NCBI GenBank assembly: GCA_001695595.3
Contig: MBPM02000023.1
Span: 186,001-250,000 of the forward strand
DNA length: 64,000 nucleotides
Direction of reading: 5' to 3'
From: Plasmopara viticola
Taxonomy: Eukaryota; Oomycota; Peronosporomycetes; Peronosporales; Peronosporaceae
A model generated the notes under the pieces. It saw nothing but the letters and a program-made list of their open reading frames with translations, was not told the DNA's origin and ran no database searches. Both the position numbers and the translations under genes were made by a program. Of the stretch, positions 1 through 9,434 are shown piece by piece. Within the stretch, counting starts at the first letter, position 1. Every line of letters begins with the position of its first letter.

Positions 1-1465
1 CTAACCTTTGGCGCAATAAAAAGAAAGTCAACAGATCGACTCTTTGCCAGATCTTTGAAAGTGAGGCCAATAAAGCTAACGAAGCATAGAAGATGGTCTG
101 GGCACCACTCATATGTGCGTGTTTTGACATTTCCTAATAATATTACCATATCATTAAGGACACAATTTTGCAAATCGACATCCGTAGAATGTCGCTTACC
201 GATGAGAGTCAGCCCTAAATAAAGATGCTGGTATTTGCTGACACATTTAGCTTGGAAAGGTGCTGGTTGAAGGCATCAGATTGTACCTTACAGAAAAAAG
301 CTATACAGCTCGCATACAACTCTGGCTTTGATCGACAGAAATAATACACATATCAGTATGCCCTTTATTATAGTCTGGACAAGTAATGAACTTTGTAGTT
401 GCAATGAAGCGCAAACTACTTAAACAATAAATCTTTTGAATTTCAAAGGTCCTTCAGTTTCGAGGAAAAAAAGAGCCAGACCGAATCAGATGGATAGATA
501 CAGTATTAATAGTTGTTCTAAGTCGGACATTAGGAAGTGAAATACCTGTGCATAAGTTATGTGATGTGTAGTGAGGAGCTAACAGAAAATCAGTGAATAA
601 TCAAACGACCACATATCATTGAAAATCACCGAATATTTTTTTACCTTGTTGGATGACCTAATTGAAGTTTAGCTCAAATGTTTAAGTGTAAGAGTTATTG
701 AAGTAAGACCAAATTTTAGGTCTTGCGCAAGTAGTTAGATTCTGAGCTGGTACACGTTTTGGTTCTACGTCCAAACCGAGTTGCATCCACGCTTTCTAAA
801 AAAAATTGCTAGTGCAGCCTCGCTGCACTTGGTCGCACTTGTAGTCAATCTAGCTTGGACTGGTTATATGTACGGATAGAGCAGTATGTCCGGTTGCCTA
901 ACGGCATACAAGACGGAACGATAGGCTGACAGTATTGCTTGGCCACTTTAAGGCTTAACTTTTGGTTGCACAATGACCTTAAATAGCTCCATAAGTTTGG
1001 AAACGAGCCCCTTAAGCAAATGACAAAAAAATCTTTTGCGTCGATCATGCCGACACCTAAGGCGTATGCTCCGCCAATAGAAGCCATGTGAAGATCTCCA
1101 AGTGGTAGCTAGGAAAAGATAGGTCAGAGAAGTCGACAATTTTCCTAACGCGGACGAATAGCATAAACTGGATTTGCTTGATTTAAAGCTCGGTGGGAGA
1201 GCACGAAGATGGGCACCAAAGTACATAACTCGGTACCATTTACTTGAGATGAGTTACGGCATCAGCCGATACAAGATTTTCAAGGCTTAATTTACGAGCC
1301 GTGAGAAGACACGCTACCTTGCAAATCGTCAAATTTAAGAAAAAAGTGGTGGGCTTTGTTTAGTAGTTACGAGCTCCGCGGGATCAAATGCCGGTAGCTT
1401 TCTTTTAGAGAAGGTGGCATTAAAAGTCTTTATGGATGGACAAGACACCGATTTATGTTTTGCAT
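1..1465. other. Stretch without a recognisable gene
   Basis: Both strands carry only short open frames, the longest about 90 codons, with no motif, signal peptide or splice pattern that I recognise. AT-rich, probably decayed intergenic DNA. I see no RNA gene. Confidence 0.5.
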
Positions 1466-1553
1466 CTTTGAGGGGGCGTGATTGTTGTTGGTGCATAACA
1501 TTATCGCGTCTTCGAGGGGGCGTGATTGTTGTTGTTATATTACGTTATCGCGT
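1466..1553. repeat. 44-bp direct tandem duplication
   Basis: Two adjacent units (1466-1509 and 1510-1553) share a core GGGGGCGTGATTGTTGTTG and both end in TTATCGCGT. That ending is the 3' tip of the neighbouring LINE-derived element, in reverse orientation. The second unit also serves as the left flank of that element, and a diverged copy of its start recurs at its far end (about 1783-1804). A nested or repeated insertion at one site would explain this. Confidence 0.7.
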
Positions 1554-1783
1554 TGCCAAGTCATGCGTCGGGTCTCGTTCGACAGGCAGTGCAGCCAGCA
1601 CCGAGGTCGTGAGGGTCTTCTATTGTTTTGTTTAGCTCTGACTTGGTAAGAATCCAGGTGGTGCCCTGGTGCTGGAGACCGTCGCGTCGAGGGTGACTCG
1701 TTAGAGACCTACAGATGCCCGAGAGCATCTGCCCGAAGCGCGCGAGCATTTAGCCCCCACGCTTGGAAGGAGGGCGTCACCCC
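1541..1783 (-). mobile_element. Short internally deleted LINE-derived element (copy 1, ~0.24 kb)
   Basis: Read on the minus strand it starts at GGGGTGACGCC, lacking the first ~15 nt seen in other copies, and ends at the shared 3' tip CGCGATAACGTAATA. It is built from three blocks of the 1.15-kb elements: the 5' leader, a ~30-nt piece around CACCTGGATTCTTACCAAG, and the 3' block beginning GAAGACCCTCACGACC. Both internal junctions match those of the element at 11614-11934. It additionally lacks ~55 nt near the 3' end. Flanks show a ~20-22 bp imperfect target-site duplication (CTTCGA...GGGGCGTGATTGT). It cannot encode a protein. Confidence 0.8.
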
Positions 1784-4700
1784 TTCGAAGCGGGGCGTGA
1801 TTGTAGTAACAAATGCCAGATTTGAGCTTTTGCAGTACGCGTAGGAGGAGGTATACAAAGACAGGGCCTATCGGATGGTCCGGTCCTCATATATTCTGGC
1901 TGATAGATGTAATGTAGGTGTTTAAGCTGCAGGTCAATATTTGGGCATCCGCTAGTGCTTCGATTGTGATGTTATCTGCTATTTGCGGCCCGGTGTCAGA
2001 AGCACCACGGCTCAGAAAACCGAGCAACTAGTCGTCTGGTATGCCGTGAAAATTGGCAAACGTAATAGGCATGAAATAGCCAGCCGGGAAGCACTTACAT
2101 GTCAAATGCAGGGAACATTCGAAGGTCGACTGGGAGAACCTCAATGGAATTACCTCCATAGACCCGAAAAGTCATGTGATCTACAACACTTATCGTGCTT
2201 GCAAGCCAGGCTCGGGAGGTTAAGGCAACCACTAAGGGTTTGGTAAACCTTTACCTATCCTGTGTGATGCCTCGGTGTAGGTCAGGTATGCTCGCCACTC
2301 CACTGTCAACGGAAAATAATTACGCAACAACGTAATTTTGACACTGCTACCTTACCAATAGAAACGAGAGCTAGAATCCCGGTGGATCTAGGTGTGAAGT
2401 CGCTTGACTTCGGTACTTTACCATCTTGGTGGATTTGAATGTGAAGTTACTTGAAACGAAGATCTTGGTGGATCTAGGTGTGATGTTCCTAGACTTTAAA
2501 AAAATCTTGTACGTGGTGTTTCTCGGTGCCATCTTCTTTCCTACGAGCGGAGCTTTAGTGAGCCATGAACCGATCTCTGCTAGTAAGCAAAGGCGCTATT
2601 GGTGCGTGCACTGGACCGAAACAGTCAACCACGCCATCAGCGGTATACAGCGAGTGTTGCTTTCTTTAAGCGCCATACGTGCATAATCACACGTAGTGAT
2701 ATGGCTTTACCTTTCCGCGTTGCCTTATAGCCAGCAAGGTCAATTGTGACATGCAGTGAGTACAGTGTCTTTTGAGCACCGCATAATTACTATGGCGTTA
2801 GAACATGGTAATTTAACAGGCCCCAGAGTGATAGGGTTCGCCTATTTCTCTTCTCGAGATGCCTGCCACGCCAATGTTGCTATTGCTTTATGCCACTCCA
2901 CGTTCCAATCTCCTGTCCTCGACATCTATTCCCTACTGACACGTTGGCCTTAGCTAAGGCATCAGTACCATGCGTGTGAATTGGCCCACTTTCCAGTGAA
3001 CAAAACATCAATAGAGAACAGTATCATGTATACAATGCAAGATATTATTGGCTATACATCAAGACGGTCATGACAATGAACGTGGAGTGGCACATCACTA
3101 GGCAACAGTCATCGTAGATCACGTTCGCTGCATGTCCGGCGGGACACAATCGGACAGAGGTCAAAGAATCGGGAGTGCTATCCTTCCGATGAACGAAGGC
3201 GTATATTTAAATTACCGATGAGCAGACGTTTTAGCCGAACGTTGATACAGATGTCCGCGCGTCAATGCACAATCGTTTTGACTTCAATAAGACACGGAAC
3301 GCTCTCAAGACAGTCAACAATTTATGGGAAAACACAGCCACGCATGGTATCATTAAGCAGTGCAGGACGTCTAGACTTGGACTATTAGGGTCCAAATCTC
3401 GCGCCTGGTGACATACAGAGTGCGCAATCAAAATCCTTATCGTCATCGTCGCCTAGTGACTGACGCCACAAGACTTGTTGCGGGTTAAATACAGGAGTCG
3501 CGAGATATTAGAATGATTTTAATTTGCGATTTCTGATATGTTTCGAAAACGACGGAGTTCTCGGCTACATACCCTTTTCTAAAAGAAAGTTGCCGCAACA
3601 TTCAAAGACAAGATCAGTCTGCAACCTATATTTGCCTCTAAATTAGAAGAGAATTGTACGTAGAGCTTACGATGGCGAAAGCATATGGTCAATCGAGTTG
3701 AATAAACATTTCAATTTTTGTTACTATTGGGTAAAGTGCTCTTGGATGATCACAAAAAGACAAGAGTTGAAAATAGTTAATCTTCGATCCTGAAGAATTT
3801 GATGGATTCTCATTGTTTATGACAACAATACGTCTTACAAAAAAAATTGATACGAGGATGTGAGTTCACGAAACCCGCCTTCCATACGAATGTGTATATG
3901 AGGATATCGATCAAGTAAAAAACTAGATACTGCATGACACGACAGTGAACTTTGTTGAAATAGTTTGATATCGTTGACGCATTCTTTGTGTAAAGCACGA
4001 GGCGGAATTAGCGCCTCGTACGCGCCTATAATTAGCTAAACACTGACTTTTTCTGGCACCGACGACAATTTTTAGAAAGGATGGGCTGAAAATAAGTGTC
4101 ATGGAATGTATGCACTCGACTTAGTCGAACATGTGCTATCGACATCTAATGCGAAAAGGGGACGAACCATTGACCACGGTCAGCATTTGAGCCTTCGGAT
4201 CTTCAACGTCTTGGTCATGCTCTGAGGACTTAAGAACGCACCTGCGCTATTGAGTCGCCTGGCGACGCGATTATATGTGCAAGGCACGAGAAAACAGATG
4301 TGAAAATCTCGTTTGCTTGTGAGAAGTGCTCGTGTGCATGCGCGCAAGCGAGTTTCGAGTCATTTCGAATAGGTAAATCTTTGGCGCAAAAATTATTTTG
4401 GGGTGCTTTGCTAGAAAGCATAGCATTCGGGCAGATTCCAGATTAATGTAAATTGATTGATCTTGTTGAATCAAAAATTGACTTGATACGGTTCAATACG
4501 TGCGCAAGAACAGTGCCAATTGCACAGAAATGGCTTGGTTATCCATTGGATTCAAGCTCGTTGCCCCCACGCTTGGCCTTGCTGGTTGGGCGAGTATGGA
4601 TAATTACACAGCGGCTGCTAGTGTCTATAGTCAGGTCATAGGACTGAGAAGCCGAGTATCTGTATGGCTGTCTGTACGGCCGATCCTTAAGATCACAACT

Positions 4701-6337
4701 AGGATATGCGACTTTCTGACGCAGTTTAGACACCTCGCATCGATGAGCACCAGGCAATCTAAGCAAAGACCATGCGTCATATGTTATGAGCCGACTATTG
4801 CCCAACAAGGGCCTAAAGCGTCCAAGGTTTCTTCACAGAAGTTGCGACCTGATAACCAGGGCTCATTGCGAGAGTAATATTAAGCGCATACACAGGAGCT
4901 GCTGTTTTAATAAAGAAATTGTAAGGCACAGGCGATAGCGTTCTTTTTCTGATGTATTTTGACTTCGAAGACCGGTATCTTCTATCAATGCTTCAGAGCA
5001 AAGGTACATTGACGGGTGCCAGGAAGTTTTTGTTAATTGGTAAGTCTTCTTTTGCTTCATAGAGCGCATGGGAGCTGTTGGATTGAAGACGACCTTGAGT
5101 ATGAGGAAACGAGCGTTTATTTTAAAAGCTTAGGTCTTTACGTTGTACTTTGAGGTATGGTATGAGTGACAGTACTCGCACTCGAGAATTGCTATCGTAG
5201 CGACTGGCTTGGTAATATGCCAAACACGAGAACTCTCTGACATGAGTGTCTTCGACGGCTCAAATGAGTAAATTACACAATTAGCTTACGGACCTTATGA
5301 ATTCGCTTAGTGCGGTTAAGTTTTAATGGAGGCTCACCCGACTCAAAAACAGGTTGCTTAAAAAAATTGATGGTTTTGGTACTAGAAAGAAAACAATAAT
5401 TTTTTCGGATTCGTACGCAACCCACCTGTCAATTGGCTATTAACGATGCCGAAAGAAAGCCTAGTATGGAAATTGATGCTGTTCTGAAGCACGCGAATAA
5501 TCACAGGAAAAAAGTACTGGAGCAATGGTTTTTTTCGGGCCCGTTTTGTACATACCACGCGTAAAGTTACTGTTTTAGAGCCCTAAGCGCGTGCAAAGCA
5601 AATGACCGTACTAATAAAAGGGTTTCAAGACGTTTGTATTTGATAGACATTGCCTTCGTTTTCTTCTTTCGTGCCACAACTTTTTGACTTTCGCATCGTG
5701 AAAATGTTTAATTTGCCGTGCGACTAGCCAACCAGCTTGACTAGCCGCACGGCACCTTGAACTAATACACAAATATCTGCATCAAGGAGGCCACAATGAC
5801 GTAACGGAAGCTTACATGTTGTCAACGTCTCCAACCACAAGACTGTGTGAGATACTTGCGTGGTGTTGTGTAAAACTCTCTGTTCCAGCAGGTCTGCTCT
5901 TTGATTAAGTATTAACGTTTTTATTGAAGCCTTTCGTATTTAACTTAGTATATTGATGTGTTGGATTGTGCGGTCTCTTTAGGGTAATTAAGAAGGCGAA
6001 GAAGCTCTTGCAATTGCGAAGTCTCGCGGAACTACGCTATACCAACCTTATATACTTATCTCATATACCGATTAAAGTGTAGCAAGAAATCGACAAAACT
6101 TTTTTAAAAGAAATACCGACAATCGAAGGCTCTGAGAGGATCACTCAAGCAAGAACCTTGGCTAGAATTGAATAATTGTTCCGGCGCGGCCTTATATTGG
6201 TTGCGCACGTGCTTTTGCATCGTATCGAAACTCGCAAGAGAACTCTTCTAGGTATAAGATGAATCCAAAAGACAAGGGTAGCTTGCATCAGGTGAATAAT
6301 ACTTTTGGATACTCTGCACAATCACAATTGCCGAATC
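1784..6337. other. Long decayed stretch
   Basis: No open frame above about 125 codons and none with recognisable domains. A phrase near 2395-2485 (GGTGGATCTAGGTGTGA) recurs in diverged form, suggesting a small decayed tandem repeat. A 15-bp inverted match (GCCACTCCACGTTC) lies near 2890 and 3077. Probably old transposon debris with no supportable gene. Confidence 0.45.
5714..5754. repeat. Short inverted repeat (hairpin)
   Basis: The arms TGCCGTGCGACTAG (5714-5727) and CTAGCCGCACGGCA (5741-5754) are inverted copies with one mismatch and a 13-nt loop. No gene adjoins it, so a terminator role cannot be argued. Confidence 0.7.
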
Positions 6338-6465
6338 AAAGAATCGATATGAAAATTAAGCAAATGACCACTATGTTACAACTTTAATCCCAAACACACT
6401 TGTATAATGTGGTTGGGATTGTAGCTGTAACATAGTAGGCATTTGCCTATTTCTAATTTCGATTC
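6338..6465. repeat. Foldback (imperfect palindrome, ~60-bp arms)
   Basis: The left arm (about 6338-6398) and right arm (about 6408-6465) are inverted copies. The inner ~39 bp are strongest (GCAAATG..ACTATGTTACA..AATCCCAA..CACA) and an outer block AAGAATCGA is also shared. The loop is about 9 nt. A transcript would form a ~128-nt hairpin. It may be a small MITE-like element or a hairpin RNA locus; it has no coding capacity and no clear target duplication. Confidence 0.75.
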
Positions 6466-6497
6466 TTCCTTCTGTAAGCTTATGGTGATGTTTGCTC

Positions 6498-6680
6498 ACT
6501 TGGCGGATTAAAGACAATCTACCCTCGAGGTGTTTGGCTCCAGCACGATACCAAACAGGCGCTGAGACTTAAATTATAAGCGCGGATACAGAGTTACTCC
6601 CAGCTTTTTCTGCGGTGCGATCAAAAGACCGGAGCTAGCTTACGAAGAGCCCGTTGCTTTTAATTTCAGATCACAACGGC
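6498..6680. repeat. Dispersed repeat, copy A (partner at 12973-13144)
   Basis: This segment aligns along its length with 12973-13144 in the same orientation. Anchors are ACTTGGCGG, AAGACAAT, GCGCTGAGA, TGCGGTGC and GCTAGCTTACGAAG. Translating each in shifting frames gives related residues (for instance GGLKTI and LAYE.P.AF), so both look like decayed copies of one coding sequence. I do not recognise the protein. Confidence 0.7.
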
Positions 6681-6879
6681 CCACTGACCGAGAGAGCTTC
6701 ATAGTACAAAGAGAAGTACGGAACCCGGTCCCAAAATGGGATGGATAGCTACCAGCATCTCACGCGGCTATCACAAAAACAATCATTCGTGTAAGCGTTA
6801 TCAGGGTCAAATCGGTCAGACGGTACATATCGTGGCGCTGCTCCAGTTTAAGCCTGCTAAATAATGTACGAAACGTGTA

Positions 6880-8020
6880 CTCAAGCGAGAACGGTGTAAG
6901 GTTTTTGGATGCGGATAGCTTTCACGAGGAGGTGCAAATAAATTCGGGTGTGTGGGTGCAAAAAGTGGCACCCGAGCACAGGGAAACGACTGAAGCGCTG
7001 AAAGGCGTAGAAATTGTAGCAGGTGTTGATGGTGACATCTAGAAGAGCTCGTGAATGAGTCTGCGGTACGTTGTTACCCCACCAGTAAAACCTTTAATTG
7101 AAACAAGGCCAAACCCACAATTTTGTATGGTAGACATTCGGCTCAGGCTATTGCAGATTTGCCCTCTGAATCTCACGCTGAAGGGTCAAGGCACGTCTTT
7201 CAGTCAGACGAAGAAGCAGAAGGCTAAGCCGAAGCGAAAGAAGAAGTCGTTTATTGTCGAAAGCAGCGTAATTAAAGTCACTGAAGACACATTCGACGAA
7301 GTGATGCTAAGCACATTTAACTCGAAGACGCCAGTGAAAGTTGCTGTTGTTGATAAGAGTAAATGCGTGGTTGCAGAGTACGCGATTGAAAAAAAGTTCG
7401 CATGTCAAAGTCTTCGGTCCGATGCAATGGGTCCTGAAGACGCTAATTCTTATGAGGTACACGTACTCTACCGACTATCTTTGAGTTCGGTCTGATCGCT
7501 ATGGATGCTTTAAATAATGGTTTTTGGGTCATAGAGCTTTTTTCGGCTGACTACGTGATTAGCTTTGCAAGGATAAGTCTAGTGATTAGTGTATTTACTC
7601 ACATTGCTGAAGGCGGCAAGAGTGCGCGTGAAAAATATATTGACACACTTTAGGAGGCTGCGAAACTCGCGCAGCCAGCCGCTCAAGTATTGTTGGATGC
7701 AGGATGGCGACCAGATTAATGTTGAATTTCGCTTCGAGCTGAAATTTGACTTATTGGCGTTGGTGGCTATCAACTACAAGCGTAAACGTTATGTAGTGCA
7801 ACGTGGTGCATTTTCTGTGAAAGCTTTGCTGAAGTTCTGCAGAATGCAATTTAAGGCCGCGAGTTAACGGTTGGCTTTTGACAATTTGCTAGACATCAAA
7901 CGTTTAAGCCGTGGGACGGCAAATTATTGGAACTTGAAAAAGTTAAACGATGAAATATATGACGACATCATGAACAAAATCGTAGGCAATGCCGCTAGTG
8001 AGGAGAAACTCTGAGCGGAT
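6880..8020 (+). pseudogene. Protein disulfide isomerase P5 (PDIA6-like) pseudogene
   Basis: Fragments in alternating plus frames follow the order of a PDIA6/P5 protein. They run from the first thioredoxin domain (LDADSFHEEV near 6915; KVAPEH...ALKGVEIVAGVDGD near 6960-7040; a GGR-SAQAIADFAL-like piece near 7130) through a lysine-rich linker to the second domain (FIVESSVIKVTEDTFDEVML near 7250). They continue with VFGP-DAMGPEDANSYEGTRT near 7420 and NYKRKRYVVQRGAFS near 7770, and end in the acidic tail near 8000. Several frameshifts and stops break it, and the first CGHC redox site, expected after the GVWV piece, is missing. P5 is an ER oxidoreductase; this copy cannot make one. No introns were evident, so a processed copy or an intronless parent are both possible. 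Confidence 0.8.
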
Positions 8021-8208
8021 GATGATCGATGAGTGAGGCAGCCACAATTAGCATATCGTGCTTATCTGACGCTGCTGTTAAAAAAGCAAAGTAAGCATTA
8101 TTTACAAAAAACTGCGTTACCGCTGTATAGTAAGCATTAGGAACCACCTCGGTGGTCATCCGTAAAAAAATGTATAGTAAGCATGAATTTACAATACAAT
8201 ATAATACA

Positions 8209-9358
8209 TTTTCGGAAAAGGTTGGGGTGACGCCCTCCTTCCAAGCGCGGGGGCTAAATGCTCGCGCGCTTCGGGCAGGTGCTCTTGGGCATCTGCAAGT
8301 CTCTAACGAGTCTCACCCTCGACGCGACGGTCTCCAGCACCAGGCCAAACCCCCTTCCACGCCCTTAACCGCGCCAACCGCATCCGGATTGGCTCCTTTA
8401 ATGTGAATTCTCTAGGTTCGAAGCGCAAGAATCACGAAACACTCCCCGAAGATCTCCGGCGCTACCGCGTCGATATCCTTGGCCTCCGAGAAACCAAGAT
8501 CTACGATAGAGGTGAGCACCGCATTGATGACTTCCTTCCAACCCTGAAAAAAAAAAAAAAACGAAGCCAAGACCGAAGTCACCGAAATCCGCCGCCACTG
8601 CAACCCGTCGGGCGCCGCTCGACACGCCCGATCCCGAGAAGAAACCTGGCGCCACACTAAGAAGCTCGGAACACTCCTCGGCGATATTAAAGATATATCC
8701 CGACGCAAGTGCCTAGCCACCCTCGCGCTCCACCGCCTCTGGTCCGTCTGGCTCCGCCCCACGCTCATCTCACCCAAGACCCGCATTCGATTGTACAACA
8801 CCTACGTCCTGCCGATTCTGCTGTACAACTGCGCCACCTGGGCTCTTACCAAGTCAGAGCTCCACGGCCTCGAGAATTTCCATCGCCGCCAGCTTCGCTA
8901 CGCTCTTGGCTACCGCTACCCTCGACACATTTCGAATGCAAGACTACGACCTCTGTGATGAGCGGCCGCTGAGACTACGACTGACACAAGCTCGCTGGCG
9001 CCTGTTTGGCCATGTACTTCGCCGCAATCCCGACATTCCAGCTAACCTCCAGATGCGTGCCTACTTCTTCTCCACCGCAGCAAAATGGCGCGGACGTCCC
9101 CGCACCACGCTCCCCTCAACACTCGACCACAACCTTGTTTCCCGTGGCTCCGGCTTTCGACTCCGGATAGCACAAGACCTCGAAGTGGTACGTACCCTTG
9201 CGCAAGACCGAAAGAAATGAAAGACCCTCACGACCTCGGTGCTGGATGCACTGCCCGCCGAACGAGACTCGACGTATGCGGACACCACTCTATGCCGTGG
9301 AATAGCCAGACTGAGCCTAGCACGTGCATAATTTGGCAACGCGATAACGTAATACATT
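8209..9358 (+). mobile_element. Internally deleted LINE-derived element (copy 2, ~1.15 kb)
   Basis: It is flanked by a perfect 13-bp target-site duplication ACAATATAATACA (8196-8208 and 9359-9371). The 5' leader forms GC-rich hairpins. It is followed by the start of an AP-type endonuclease (IRIGSFNVNSLGS near 8383-8415, then DILGLRETKIYD with the usual metal-site Glu near 8471-8505). An A-run near 8548-8561 then joins directly to the last ~210 codons of a LINE reverse-transcriptase ORF (RLYNTYVLPILLYNCATWAL, then RWRLFGHVLRR near 8994-9026). The endonuclease core and all RT catalytic motifs are absent, so it is non-autonomous. The 3' end is CGCGATAACGTAATACATT. It ends 76 bp from the phosphatase stop codon. 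Confidence 0.9.
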
Positions 9359-9434
9359 ACAATATAATACACTCACTTTACTAAACAAATATCTACATTG
9401 GCATGTAATATTTTTTCCACTTTTATGGTGTCCA

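Noticed and set aside
1983..2246. Possible Copia-type RT remnant (RLRQPLRVW near 2217-2243)
   Set aside because: One short weak resemblance without a neighbouring motif.
2889..3091. 15-bp inverted match GCCACTCCACGTTC
   Set aside because: Short and isolated, with no structure around it.
8225..8345. HDV-like ribozyme at the 5' end of the LINE-derived elements
   Set aside because: A 7-bp P1 (GGGGTGA with TCACCCT) can be drawn, but I could not place P2, P1.1 and the catalytic C in the required order. Kept only as a structural lead.
8398..9384. Open frames on the opposite strand of the LINE-derived elements
   Set aside because: They recur in every copy only because the element recurs; the coding sense is the one with endonuclease and RT motifs.
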